Notes under the pieces: model-generated
What the model saw: only the letters and a program-made list of their open reading frames with translations
Told to the model about the DNA's origin: nothing
Databases searched by the model: none
Translations under genes and position numbers: made by a program
Part shown: piece by piece, positions 1 through 8,334 of the stretch
Position numbering within the stretch: position 1 is the first letter of the stretch
How the letters are laid out: each line of letters begins with the position of its first letter
Assembly: GCA_045592585.1 (NCBI GenBank)
Contig: JAZNVB010000073.1
Coordinates: forward strand, 1 to 30,236
DNA: 30,236 bases
Direction of reading: 5' to 3'
Origin: SIG440 sp045592585
Lineage (GTDB): Bacteria > Bacillota > Clostridia > Monoglobales > Monoglobaceae

Positions 1-501
1 ACCCTGACAGATCTTTTGGAAGATGTTTCGGTTGATGCTGCAAGATTTTTGTTTAATATGCGTATGGCAGGAAGCCATCTTGATTTTGACCTTGACCTTG
101 CAGTTAAGCAGGAAAGCGAAAACCCTGTATATTATGTTCAGTATGCTCACGCAAGAATTTGCAGTATTATAAGGGTGCTCAGTGAAGAAGGAATTACAGT
201 TAAAAATTTCGCAGAGATTTCTCCTGAAGTTCTTTGCCAGAAGGAAGAGATTGCCCTTCTTAAAAAGCTTTGCGACCTGCCTGAAGAAATCAGAATGGCG
301 GCTGAAACCCGTGAGCCTGCACGTATTACAAGATATGTTATGGATCTTGCATCGGCTTTCCATACATTCTATAATGCCTGCCGTGTTAAGGTGGAGGATG
401 AAAAGGTGATGAATGCACGTCTGAAATTGGTTGACAGCACAAGAATTGTAATTCAGGGTATTTTAAAAATGCTCAAAATTACAGCCCCTGAAAAAATGTA
501 A
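1..501 (+). CDS. argS: Arginyl-tRNA synthetase, C-terminal part (5' end outside window)
   Basis: Charges tRNA-Arg with arginine in the cytoplasm. The reading frame is open from base 1, so about 166 residues of the C-terminal end are present and the catalytic Rossmann domain lies to the left. What remains spans the end of the catalytic region (VDAARFLFNMRMAGSHLDFD) and the DALR-type anticodon-binding helical domain, including the class-typical NPVYYVQYAHARICSI stretch. The C-terminus ends RIVIQGILKMLKITAPEKM, close to the usual ArgS ending. The stop is 12 bases before the ATG of the next gene, whose ribosome binding site begins at the stop codon, so the two are probably co-transcribed. Identification rests on recognised ArgS motifs. 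The truncation is due to the window edge, not to a mutation. Confidence 0.95.
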   Translation, partial: TLTDLLEDVSVDAARFLFNMRMAGSHLDFDLDLAVKQESENPVYYVQYAHARICSIIRVLSEEGITVKNFAEISPEVLCQKEEIALLKKLCDLPEEIRMAAETREPARITRYVMDLASAFHTFYNACRVKVEDEKVMNARLKLVDSTRIVIQGILKMLKITAPEKM

Positions 502-513
502 GGAGATGTGTTT

Positions 514-1959
514 ATGAAGACTTTGTCAAAAAAGATTACAGCGGTTTTGCTGATTATGGCGGTTGCTTTCTCTTGTGTAACGGTTTTTGCAAACGAAACC
601 GACAAAGGACAGCCACAGTACAAATATTCTGACATTATAAAGAATATTGCAAGGAATATATCACTTTTTGGCAGATATGATGACTTGCTGGAAAACAATC
701 TGTATCTTACAGCCATTGATGCAATATTGGAAGAAAACCCCGAGCTTTATGAAACCGCAGTAAAGGCTATGGTTGAGTCTGTGGACGAAAACTCGGCGTA
801 TTACAACAAGGAAGAGGCAAAAAAGTACATTGAATCACTTGATGATGAGGTTGTGGGAATTGGTGTTACCGTTCTTTATCAAGACGGAAACATTGTTGTT
901 TCTCAGCCAATACCCGGCTCTCCTGCTGAAAAGGCGGGTATTAAAGCTGGGGATATAATTATCGCGGCTGACGGAATTGACCTTACCGATATGGCTCTGG
1001 ATACTGCAATTGAGTATATACGCGGTAAAGAAGGTACAACTGTTACCATCAGTGTTATACGTTCAGGACTTGAAAGCCCGATAAAATTTACAATTGTGCG
1101 CGAAAAGGTGACATCGGCATCGGTTGATTATGAACTTATCGAGCAGGATGGAAAGAGGATTGCAAGAATTATAATTTATTCCTTTACCGAAAATGTTGCA
1201 TCACAGTTTGCTGATGCCATGGCAAAAGCTCAGGCAGACGGGGTAGGGAATATAATTATTGACCTTCGTGATAATGGTGGCGGCTACCTTGAACAGGCGG
1301 TCGAAATTGCTGATATGTTCCTGCCCGAAGGTAAAGTTATTACTACCGAAGACCGCAAGATTGATATGCTTGACAAGGTTTACACAGCAACCGGAGCAGC
1401 AACAGATTATAAAATTGTAATACTGATAAACGAAATGTCTGCCAGTGCATCCGAAGTTCTTACTGCGGCGCTTGTTGAAAACGATGTTGCGATTGCAATA
1501 GGCACAAATTCTTTTGGCAAGGGCACAGTTCAGGCTATGTATGATGTTATTGATGATGCACTGATAAAATTTACAGTTGCGTATTACCTGACCCCCAAAG
1601 GCAACAACATTCATAAAAAAGGAATAACGCCCTCATCGGTTATAGAAAATTCAACTGTTCCGGTGGATATGTCGCAGTTTGAGTATTTCGATCTTACAAA
1701 GGTTTATAAAACAGGCGACAAAGGTGCCGAGGTGGAAAATGCCAAGAAGATGCTTGAAACCCTGGGGATATATATTGGCGAAATAAATGACATTTATGAC
1801 GAAAATCTTAAAAGTGCAGTAAATATGTTTCAGCAGGCAAAGGGCCTTTATCCCTATGGCGTTCTTGATATAACAACCCAAATGAGTTTGTATGAAACGT
1901 TAAGAACTACCAAAGTAGAGGTTGATGACCAGCTTCAGGCAGCAATTGATGCGTTTTAA
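514..1959 (+). CDS. S41 family C-terminal processing peptidase (CtpA/CtpB-like)
   Basis: Secreted or membrane-tethered serine protease of the tail-specific (C-terminal processing) family, which cleaves exported proteins from their C-terminus. An N-terminal signal-like segment (KK then ITAVLLIMAVAFSCVTVFA, residues about 6-26) is followed by a PDZ domain around residues 112-185 (GIGVTV, GSPAEKAGIKAGDII). The S41 core carries the Ser-Lys-Gln set: Ser311 in MSASASEVL, Lys336 in FGKGTVQ and Gln340. The C-terminus (about residues 405-470) looks like a peptidoglycan-binding type 1 domain, suggesting cell-wall localisation. I chose ATG 514 over an in-frame GTG at 508 because AGGAGA at 501-506 is correctly spaced for 514. 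Substrate unknown; in Bacillus, CtpB acts in sporulation signalling, but nothing here shows that role. Confidence 0.93.
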   Translation: MKTLSKKITAVLLIMAVAFSCVTVFANETDKGQPQYKYSDIIKNIARNISLFGRYDDLLENNLYLTAIDAILEENPELYETAVKAMVESVDENSAYYNKEEAKKYIESLDDEVVGIGVTVLYQDGNIVVSQPIPGSPAEKAGIKAGDIIIAADGIDLTDMALDTAIEYIRGKEGTTVTISVIRSGLESPIKFTIVREKVTSASVDYELIEQDGKRIARIIIYSFTENVASQFADAMAKAQADGVGNIIIDLRDNGGGYLEQAVEIADMFLPEGKVITTEDRKIDMLDKVYTATGAATDYKIVILINEMSASASEVLTAALVENDVAIAIGTNSFGKGTVQAMYDVIDDALIKFTVAYYLTPKGNNIHKKGITPSSVIENSTVPVDMSQFEYFDLTKVYKTGDKGAEVENAKKMLETLGIYIGEINDIYDENLKSAVNMFQQAKGLYPYGVLDITTQMSLYETLRTTKVEVDDQLQAAIDAF

Positions 1960-1990
1960 GGTTTATAATATGTGAAAGGAATGAAATAAT

Positions 1991-2830
1991 ATGAGTGAAA
2001 ATTGTACACACGATTGTTCAAACTGCGGCGAAAACTGCAGTTCAAGAACTGCGGAGCAGAGCTTTCTTGCTCCCAAAAATTCAATGAGTGATATAAAATC
2101 CGTTATCGGTATTGTCAGCGGCAAGGGTGGCGTTGGCAAGTCACTTGTTACATCTCTTATGGCGGCAGGTATGCAAAGAGAGGGCTATCGCAGTGCTATC
2201 TTAGATGCAGATATTACCGGCCCGTCAATCCCAAAACTCTTTGGCATTACCGCAAAGGCAGAGGGAACAGAGTATGGTATTATGCCTGCTGTCAGCCGTG
2301 GCGGTACAAAGATAATGTCAATCAACCTGCTTCTTGAAAACGATACCGACCCTGTTGTATGGCGTGGCCCCGTTATCGGCGGAACTGTAAAGCAGTTCTG
2401 GACCGATGTTGTGTGGGAAGATGTTGACTGTATGTTTGTTGATATGCCTCCCGGCACTGGCGATGTACCACTGACAGTTTTTCAGTCCCTTCCCGTTGAC
2501 GGAATTATTGTTGTTACATCACCTCAGGAACTGGTATCGATGATTGTTGAAAAGGCAGTAAATATGGCTAAGCTGATGAACATTCCTATTCTTGGTGTTG
2601 TTGAAAATATGAGCTATGTTGAATGTCCCAACTGCGAAGAAAAAATTCACATCTTTGGTGAAAGCAAGCTTGATGATGTGGCAAAGAACTTTGGTCTGAA
2701 AACACTTGGCCAGATACCTATGAAGGCCGAGATTGCGGCAAGATGTGATGCCGGCAAGGTGGAAGCTGTTGAAAGCTCTGCTTGGCTTGGTGACGCAATT
2801 GATGCAGTAAAAACACTTGTAAAGGGTTAA
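1991..2830 (+). CDS. Mrp/NBP35 family P-loop ATPase, Fe-S cluster carrier
   Basis: Cytoplasmic scaffold or carrier that assembles and transfers iron-sulfur clusters (Mrp/ApbC/NBP35 family). It has a deviant Walker A, SGKGGVGKS at residues 43-51, a switch-like DADITGPSIPKLFG segment, a FVDMPPGTGD Walker B-type motif, and a CPNC pair near residues 211-214 that in the family binds the bridging cluster. The first 18 residues carry four cysteines (positions 5, 9, 12, 16; C-x3-C-x2-C-x3-C), a compact N-terminal cluster motif different in spacing from the eukaryotic NBP35 one. Length (279 aa) fits the family. An AAAGGA site lies at 1975-1980. It sits 31 bases after the peptidase gene. Client proteins cannot be inferred from the neighbours. 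Confidence 0.92.
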   Translation: MSENCTHDCSNCGENCSSRTAEQSFLAPKNSMSDIKSVIGIVSGKGGVGKSLVTSLMAAGMQREGYRSAILDADITGPSIPKLFGITAKAEGTEYGIMPAVSRGGTKIMSINLLLENDTDPVVWRGPVIGGTVKQFWTDVVWEDVDCMFVDMPPGTGDVPLTVFQSLPVDGIIVVTSPQELVSMIVEKAVNMAKLMNIPILGVVENMSYVECPNCEEKIHIFGESKLDDVAKNFGLKTLGQIPMKAEIAARCDAGKVEAVESSAWLGDAIDAVKTLVKG

Positions 2831-2841
2831 TAAAGAAGATT

Positions 2842-2871
2842 AAGGCACATACAAAACAGGGTATGTGTCTT
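2842..2871 (+). terminator. Hairpin after the Mrp gene, possible terminator
   Basis: An 11-bp stem with one G-U pair (AAGGCACATAC at 2842-2852 with GTATGTGTCTT at 2861-2871) and an 8-base loop lies 11 bases after the stop codon. The following tract (ATTCTTT) is only moderately T-rich. A second weaker hairpin (CCC at 2888-2890 with GGG at 2900-2902, flanked by A6 and T6) follows at once and gives a better T-run. Together they probably end transcription of the argS-peptidase-mrp unit just before a new promoter. Confidence 0.6.
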
Positions 2872-2909
2872 ATTCTTTGCAAAAAATCCCCGTTATAATG
2901 GGTTTTTTC

Positions 2910-2938
2910 TTGACTTAAAGGGAGAAAAATGGTACAAT
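2910..2938 (+). promoter_or_regulatory. Sigma-A type promoter for the methyltransferase-ECF-rho gene string
   Basis: TTGACT at 2910-2915 (5 of 6 to the -35 consensus), exactly 17 bases, then TACAAT at 2933-2938 (5 of 6 to the -10). Transcription would start near 2945, about 40 bases before the ATG at 2984. The position directly after the hairpins of the preceding unit supports it. Confidence 0.8.
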
Positions 2939-2983
2939 ATATGCAAAATAAAAATGGTATATTGTGCCTGAGGACGAGATATT

Positions 2984-3856
2984 ATGTTTTTATCAGATAA
3001 ATGGAAAGATTATGAACTGCTTGACACAAGCAGAGGCGAAAAGCTGGAGCGTTGGGGAGATGTAGTTCTCCGCCGCCCCGACCCGCAGATTGTGTGGGAT
3101 GTTGAGGAGGCAAAGGCTGACCCTGTGTGGAAGTCGGCTGACGCCCATTATATCCGCAGCAATACCGGCGGTGGTCATTGGGAAAGCCGCAAAGGTATGC
3201 CCGAAAGCTGGACAATCAGATACCGTGATTTGAGGTTTGGTATCAAGATGATGGGCTTTAAGCATACGGGTCTTTTTCCCGAACAGGCAACCAACTGGGA
3301 CTGGTTTTCGGATATAATAAAAAAGTCGGGCAGAAGGGATGTTAATGTTCTTAATCTGTTTGCTTACACCGGCGGTGCTACAATGGCGGCAGCGGCGGCA
3401 GGTGCGGCAGTTTGCCACGTTGATGCATCAAAGGGTATGGTTGGCTGGGCAAAGGAGAATGCTGTTCTTTCCGGCCTTGATAAATGCCCCATCAGATATA
3501 TTGTTGATGATGTCAAAAAGTTTACTGAACGTGAAATTCGCCGTGGAAGAAAATATGATGCGGTAATTATGGACCCACCCTCCTACGGAAGAGGGCCGTC
3601 GGGTGAGGTATGGAAGATAGAGGACGAGCTTTTTGATTTGGTTAAATTATGTATGGGCGTTTTGTCGGATGACCCGCTTTTCTTCCTGATAAATTCTTAT
3701 ACAACCGGTCTTTCGGGCGGAGTGCTTGAAAATATATACAAAATGACTTTGCAAAAGAAATTCGGCGGCACCGTCTCAGTAGACGAGGTAGGCCTTCCTG
3801 TAACAAAACACGGACTTGTGTTGCCTTGCGGATATTCCGGCAGATGGTGCAAATAA
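2984..3856 (+). CDS. Class I SAM-dependent methyltransferase, RlmI/RlmK-like (probable rRNA methyltransferase)
   Basis: Predicted S-adenosylmethionine-dependent methyltransferase. The C-terminal half carries a Rossmann-type domain: motif I VLNLFAYTGGATMAAAAAGA (about residues 121-140), motif II HVDASKGMVGWAKEN, and the catalytic-type motif IV YDAVIMDPPSYGRG near residues 195-208, matching the RlmI/RlmK (YccW-like) rRNA cytosine or guanine methyltransferase group. There is no obvious PUA domain at the N-terminus, so this is a shorter relative of about 290 aa. A GAGGACGAG site precedes ATG 2984. It is the first gene after a strong promoter and ends 37 bases before the likely start of ecfA1. The exact target base is not determinable from the sequence. 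Confidence 0.8.
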   Translation: MFLSDKWKDYELLDTSRGEKLERWGDVVLRRPDPQIVWDVEEAKADPVWKSADAHYIRSNTGGGHWESRKGMPESWTIRYRDLRFGIKMMGFKHTGLFPEQATNWDWFSDIIKKSGRRDVNVLNLFAYTGGATMAAAAAGAAVCHVDASKGMVGWAKENAVLSGLDKCPIRYIVDDVKKFTEREIRRGRKYDAVIMDPPSYGRGPSGEVWKIEDELFDLVKLCMGVLSDDPLFFLINSYTTGLSGGVLENIYKMTLQKKFGGTVSVDEVGLPVTKHGLVLPCGYSGRWCK

Positions 3857-3893
3857 AGATTTCTTAAATCACTTTAAAACGAAGGTGAAAAAA

Positions 3894-4784
3894 TTGGACA
3901 AAAATTCAGATGCAATAATTGAAATAAATGACCTTGAGTTTGCCTATGAGGATGCAGAGGAACAGCAGGATGCAGTTTTAAAAGGCGTAAGTCTGAAGGT
4001 TAACAAGGGCGAATTCCTTGCTGTGCTGGGACACAACGGCTCGGGTAAATCCACTCTTGCAAAACACCTTAATGCAATTTTAGTTCCGCAAAAGGGCAAG
4101 GTTCTTGTTGAAGGAATAGACACATGCGACGAGGATAAGTTGTATGAAATAAGACAAAGGGTAGGGATGGTTTTTCAGAATCCCGACAATCAGCTTGTGG
4201 CAACCATCGTAGAGGAGGATGTGGCCTTTGCTCCGGAAAATCTTGGTGTAGAGCCTGCTGAAATCCGCAAAAGGGTTGACTATGCTCTTGATGCGGTTAA
4301 TATGAAGGAGTTTGCCCGCCACGCCCCCCATATGCTAAGCGGTGGCCAAAAGCAGAGAATTGCCATAGCAGGAGTTCTTGCAATGAAGCCTGATGTCATT
4401 GTTATGGACGAGCCAACAGCTATGCTTGACCCTGTTGGCAGACGGGAGATTATGCAAACGGTAAAAAAACTTAACCGTGAAGAAAATATGACGGTGGTAA
4501 TGATAACACACTTTATGGACGAGGCAGCTCAGGCTGACCGTGTTATTGTTATGGACCACGGCAAAATCGTTATGGAGGGAACACCCAAAGAGGTTTTCAG
4601 CCACGTTGATGAGCTGAAAAAAATAGGTCTTGATGTGCCCCAGACAACAGAATTGCTTTACAGTCTGAAAAAATCAGGCATTGATATTGATGCTGATTTG
4701 CTTACCATTGACGAATGTGTTGATGAATTGCTTAACCGAATAGGAGAACATAGGGGAGGTGCCGCAGATGATAAAGCTGAGTGA
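3894..4784 (+). CDS. ecfA1: ECF transporter ATP-binding subunit A1
   Basis: One of two ATPases of the energy-coupling factor module that powers uptake of vitamins and metal ions through interchangeable S components. It has all ABC motifs: Walker A GHNGSGKST at residues 46-54, Q-loop Gln95 (VFQNPDNQ, typical of EcfA1), signature LSGGQKQR at 148-155, and Walker B VIVMDEP with Glu173. I chose the TTG at 3894 because GAAGGTG at 3881-3887 is well spaced and because a normal EcfA N-terminus then begins within about ten residues. The frame is open further left (to 3816), but that part lies inside the methyltransferase gene. The gene overlaps ecfA2 by 17 bases, indicating translational coupling. Confidence 0.93.
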   Translation: MDKNSDAIIEINDLEFAYEDAEEQQDAVLKGVSLKVNKGEFLAVLGHNGSGKSTLAKHLNAILVPQKGKVLVEGIDTCDEDKLYEIRQRVGMVFQNPDNQLVATIVEEDVAFAPENLGVEPAEIRKRVDYALDAVNMKEFARHAPHMLSGGQKQRIAIAGVLAMKPDVIVMDEPTAMLDPVGRREIMQTVKKLNREENMTVVMITHFMDEAAQADRVIVMDHGKIVMEGTPKEVFSHVDELKKIGLDVPQTTELLYSLKKSGIDIDADLLTIDECVDELLNRIGEHRGGAADDKAE

Positions 4785-5610
4785 TATAAGCTATGTTTAT
4801 ATGAGTGGCGGTCCTTTTGAAAAGACGGCAGTAGAGAATATAAATCTCAGTCTTAAAAATGGAGAATTTGTGGGCTTAATAGGGCACACAGGCTCAGGTA
4901 AATCTACTCTTATTCAGCTTATGGCGGGGCTTATTAAGCCAAGCGGCGGTACTGTTGAGATTGACGGACAACAACTGCACACAAAGGGCTGCAATATGCG
5001 ACAGATAAGATTTCAGATAGGTCTTGTAATGCAGTACCCCGAATATCAGCTTTTTGAGGAAACTGTTTTTAAGGACATTGCTTTTGGTCCTAAAAATATG
5101 GGACTTACCGATGAGGACATCAAACGCCGTGTTCATTTTGCGGCAGATTTGGTGGGATTAAAGAGAGAGTTGCTTGAAAAGTCGCCTTTTGAGCTTTCGG
5201 GCGGTCAGAAAAGGCGTGTTGCCATTGCAGGAGTTCTTGCGATGGAGCCAAAATTCCTTATACTTGACGAACCAACAGCAGGCCTTGACCCTGCAGGCAG
5301 GGACGAAATTCTTCATAAAATTCGTGACATGCATCGCAGACTTGGTATAACGGTTGTTCTGGTGTCACACAGTATGGAGGATATAGCAGGCCTCGCTGAC
5401 CGGATTGTGGTTATGAATCACGGCAGGATTGCAATGACCGGAAAGCCTGCAGAGATTTTTAAATCTGCTGACAGATTAAAAGAAATGGGACTTTCTGTGC
5501 CACAGATTACCGAGGTGTGCACAAAACTCCGCAATGCCGGAATACCTGTTCCTGAAGGAATATACACGGTTGCAACGGCTAGGGCGGAAATAGAAAAACT
5601 ATTAAAATGA
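4768..5610 (+). CDS. ecfA2: ECF transporter ATP-binding subunit A2
   Basis: Second ATPase of the ECF module, pairing with EcfA1 as a heterodimer under the T subunit at the membrane. Walker A GHTGSGKST lies at residues 39-47, Q-loop Gln89 sits in the EcfA2-typical VMQYPEYQLFEETV, the signature is LSGGQKRR (143-150), and Walker B is FLILDEPT with Glu168. ATG 4768 is preceded by GGGGAGG at 4753-4759 with an 8-base gap; an in-frame GTG at 4759 would use its own binding site and is less likely. The 280-aa length fits. The start lies inside ecfA1, and ecfT follows after 20 bases. Confidence 0.95.
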   Translation: MIKLSDISYVYMSGGPFEKTAVENINLSLKNGEFVGLIGHTGSGKSTLIQLMAGLIKPSGGTVEIDGQQLHTKGCNMRQIRFQIGLVMQYPEYQLFEETVFKDIAFGPKNMGLTDEDIKRRVHFAADLVGLKRELLEKSPFELSGGQKRRVAIAGVLAMEPKFLILDEPTAGLDPAGRDEILHKIRDMHRRLGITVVLVSHSMEDIAGLADRIVVMNHGRIAMTGKPAEIFKSADRLKEMGLSVPQITEVCTKLRNAGIPVPEGIYTVATARAEIEKLLK

Positions 5611-5630
5611 CGAAATGGGATGATTGACAT

Positions 5631-6431
5631 ATGCTGAAGGATATTACTTTAGGGCAGTATTTCCCTGGCAACTCTATTATTCACAGGCTTGACCCAAGAA
5701 CGAAAATTCTTTGTTTGATTGTCTATATTACCATAATATTTTGTATTAAAGGATTTATCGGTTATGGCATAATTGCAGCCTTTACTGCTTTGGTTATTAT
5801 TTCATCACGGATACCCTTCCGATTTGTTCTTAAAGGTGTTAAACCGATTTTGGTCTTTGTGGTTATAACCGCACTTTTCAATCTTTTTTTAACTACCGGA
5901 AAAGTGGTGTGGAGCTGGGGCTTTCTTAAAATTACACAGGAAGGTTTAACTCTTGCTGTGTTCATGGTGCTCAGGTTGTTTTTTTTAGTGCTTGCTACAT
6001 CTATGCTCACACTTACAACATCACCAATTGCTTTAACCGATGGAATTGAATATCTGCTTTCACCATTTAAGAAAATCGGTGTTCCTGCTCATGAGCTTGC
6101 GATGATGATGACAATTGCACTCCGTTTTGTTCCCACATTGCTGGAGGAAACCGAAAAGATTATCAAGGCACAAACTGCCCGTGGTGCAGACTTTGAAAGC
6201 GGAAACCTGATTAACCGTGCTAAGGCGATGATTCCTATACTGATACCACTTTTTATCAGTGCTTTCCGTCGTGCGGATGATCTGGCGGTGGCAATGGAGT
6301 GTCGCTGCTATCGTGGTGATGCCGGCAGAACGCGTCTTAACGAGCTTAAGATGGGAAAAGCTGACCTTGTGGGATGGCTTACGGTTGCTGTTGTGGTAGT
6401 CTTGATAGTTTTGGCAAACATTGTCTTTTAA
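5631..6431 (+). CDS. ecfT: ECF transporter transmembrane subunit T
   Basis: Integral membrane scaffold of the ECF transporter that links the two ATPases to an S component. The 266-aa protein has several hydrophobic segments (roughly residues 27-58, 70-90, 107-130, 155-170, 200-212, 245-265). It carries the two coupling-helix motifs that dock on the ATPases: ARGAD at 183-187 and the second one as ECRCYRGD at 223-230, where Cys replaces the more usual Ala before Arg. The stop codon overlaps the first candidate ATG of truA (TAATG). No S-component gene is in the window, as is usual for a shared (group II) module. The ribosome binding site is weak. Confidence 0.93.
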   Translation: MLKDITLGQYFPGNSIIHRLDPRTKILCLIVYITIIFCIKGFIGYGIIAAFTALVIISSRIPFRFVLKGVKPILVFVVITALFNLFLTTGKVVWSWGFLKITQEGLTLAVFMVLRLFFLVLATSMLTLTTSPIALTDGIEYLLSPFKKIGVPAHELAMMMTIALRFVPTLLEETEKIIKAQTARGADFESGNLINRAKAMIPILIPLFISAFRRADDLAVAMECRCYRGDAGRTRLNELKMGKADLVGWLTVAVVVVLIVLANIVF

Positions 6432-6442
6432 TGGGTGTAATT

Positions 6443-7210
6443 ATGAAAAATATAGCAGTAAAAATAATGTATGACGGTGGCAGTTATCACGGCTGGCAGT
6501 ATCAGCCAAACGGCATCACCGTTCAGGAACGTATTGAAGACGTTCTTACAGAACTGACGGGAGAGAAGGTTGCGGTTTGCGGTTGCAGCCGCACAGATGC
6601 CGGTGTTCATGCCCTTGAATATGTTTTTAATTTCAAAAGCGATACAAGAATTCCTGCCGATAAACTTCCCTACGCAATAAATACACATCTTTGCAACGAC
6701 GACATAGCGGCGGTTGCCGCAAAGTACGTTGATGATAGTTTCAATGCCCGTTTTTCATCCAACGGAAAACGGTATATCTATAAAATCTGGAATTCCAATA
6801 TACAAAATCCCTTTACAGCAAAATATAGCTGGCATGTGCCATACAAGCTTAATATTGAAGAGATGAAAGCGGCAGCAGAGAAGTTCTGCGGCACCCATGA
6901 TTTTTCGGCATTTATGGCGGCAGGCGGCTCACAAAAGACTACCGTGCGTACCATTCGGGAATGTACCGTGCAAAAAAGTGGCGAATGGGACGAGCAGCTT
7001 GAAATAGAGGTAGAAGCAGATGCCTTTCTTTACAATATGGTTCGTATAATTACGGGCACTCTGGTTGAAGTGGGCACAGGCAGAAAGGCCGCCGATGAAA
7101 TTGAAAAAATTATTAACGATTGTGACCGGTGCGGTGCAGGAATGACAGCACCACCTGATGGTCTGTTTTTAAAAAGGGTATTATATAAACCCGAAATTTT
7201 GGAGTGGTAA
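6443..7210 (+). CDS. truA: tRNA pseudouridine(38-40) synthase
   Basis: Converts uridines 38-40 of the tRNA anticodon arm to pseudouridine. The catalytic aspartate is Asp52 in CGCSRTDAGVHAL, the hallmark of the family. Other conserved parts are YDGGSYHGWQYQ at residues 10-21, the RYIYKIWN segment, and AFLYNMVRIITGTLVEVGTG near the C-terminus. ATG 6443 gives 255 aa, close to the usual 245-260; an in-frame ATG at 6431 overlapping the ecfT stop would add four residues and cannot be excluded. Placement directly after ecfA1-ecfA2-ecfT is the standard Firmicutes order, but here the ribosomal protein genes that usually precede this set are absent. Confidence 0.94.
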   Translation: MKNIAVKIMYDGGSYHGWQYQPNGITVQERIEDVLTELTGEKVAVCGCSRTDAGVHALEYVFNFKSDTRIPADKLPYAINTHLCNDDIAAVAAKYVDDSFNARFSSNGKRYIYKIWNSNIQNPFTAKYSWHVPYKLNIEEMKAAAEKFCGTHDFSAFMAAGGSQKTTVRTIRECTVQKSGEWDEQLEIEVEADAFLYNMVRIITGTLVEVGTGRKAADEIEKIINDCDRCGAGMTAPPDGLFLKRVLYKPEILEW

Positions 7211-7213
7211 AGT

Positions 7214-8320
7214 ATGAGTGAGAATAGTGTTGCTGCAAAAAAACATTTTAGCAAAAGACGAATTATAGCGGTTATTGTTGTTTTTGTTATAATTGCGGCT
7301 ATGATATTTTCCAATCCTGAGGTGCACAATTACCTTTCAGGACGGGATAACACAAAGCTTAGCTTTCAAAAAGGTATAAATTATGATGCGGTTCCCTATA
7401 ACAAAGGGGTACTTCTTATTGGCGGCGACAGTGTAAGCTTGATAGATAGCCGTGGCAGGGAGAGCTGGAGTATTGTGTCATCCTTTACATCGCCCATGGT
7501 TCTTACAAAAAATAAGTATATAATGCTGGCAGATCAAAAAGGAACAACAGTAAGTGTTTATGAAAATGACAGGATAATTTCACAAATAAAGACCGAAAGG
7601 GAAATTTTGACAGCCAAGCTGAATAAAAATGGTTATGTGGCGGTTGCAACCGAGGAGCTTGGTTATAAGGGTGCGGTGCATGTTTTTGATAAAGACGGCA
7701 CAGAAGTATACAAGTGGCTAAGCGGCAGCGGGTATATCGGGGACATTGATATATCTTCAAAAAACCAACTGGCGGTAGCTCAGCTTATGACAGATAAGGA
7801 GCAGATTTACACCCGAATTCTTACTTTTGAAACCAAATCCGAAAAAGAACCTAAAAACATTGCTCAGATTGACGGAATTGTGATGAAACTGAAATATAAG
7901 TCTAACGGTGGCATTGTTGCGATTTGCGACAATGGAGTGTATGGGTTTAAATGGAACGGGGCACGGGACTTTGTAATAGATTTTGACGGCAGAACTGCCA
8001 TAGGATGTAACATTGAAAATGATAATAATATGGTTTTTGCTTTTGACAGTGGACTTAACAACACTATTTTAGAAAGCTATTCGTCAAAAGGCAAACGTCG
8101 GGGCAGCTATGAAACTAACGGCGAAATGACTTCGTTTGATGTGAGTGGTGAACGTATAATGGTGGTCACTATCAACGGCGTTTATCGTATCACACCAAAG
8201 GGCAAAGAAAAAAGTCATACGGTAAATCCGTATGATATAAAACTGATAAAAATATTTCCCGGCAGGGGACAGTTGTTATCAATTGGCAGTGGCACGGCAG
8301 AGATTATAAGTATAAAATAA
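7214..8320 (+). CDS. Membrane-anchored protein of unknown function, DUF5711-like (beta-propeller-like)
   Basis: Function unknown. The 368-aa protein starts with a short basic cytoplasmic tail (KKHFSKRR), then one membrane helix (about residues 17-32, IIAVIVVFVIIAAMIF), then a roughly 330-residue extracytoplasmic domain rich in short beta-strand-like repeats (for example GVLLIGGDSVSLIDSRGR, GAVHVFDKDGTEVYKWL, GGIVAICDNGVYGFKWNG), suggesting a WD40/PQQ-like propeller. This architecture resembles DUF5711 proteins of Clostridia; the family name is from memory and less sure than the architecture. There is no catalytic motif or cysteine pattern. GGAGTGG at 7201-7207 precedes the ATG, three bases after truA ends, and a CvpA-like gene follows after 14 bases, so it is part of the same transcript as truA and rho. 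Confidence 0.72.
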   Translation: MSENSVAAKKHFSKRRIIAVIVVFVIIAAMIFSNPEVHNYLSGRDNTKLSFQKGINYDAVPYNKGVLLIGGDSVSLIDSRGRESWSIVSSFTSPMVLTKNKYIMLADQKGTTVSVYENDRIISQIKTEREILTAKLNKNGYVAVATEELGYKGAVHVFDKDGTEVYKWLSGSGYIGDIDISSKNQLAVAQLMTDKEQIYTRILTFETKSEKEPKNIAQIDGIVMKLKYKSNGGIVAICDNGVYGFKWNGARDFVIDFDGRTAIGCNIENDNNMVFAFDSGLNNTILESYSSKGKRRGSYETNGEMTSFDVSGERIMVVTINGVYRITPKGKEKSHTVNPYDIKLIKIFPGRGQLLSIGSGTAEIISIK

Positions 8321-8334
8321 GGAGGAATAGAACT

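Noticed and set aside
453..716. Minus-strand frame across the argS-peptidase junction
   Set aside because: It overlaps two well-supported genes and their junction, and shows only hydrophobic shadow sequence.
1961..1972. TATAAT-like -10 box before the Mrp gene
   Set aside because: The nearest TTGATG is only 12 bases upstream, too close for a -35 box, so I do not count it as a promoter.
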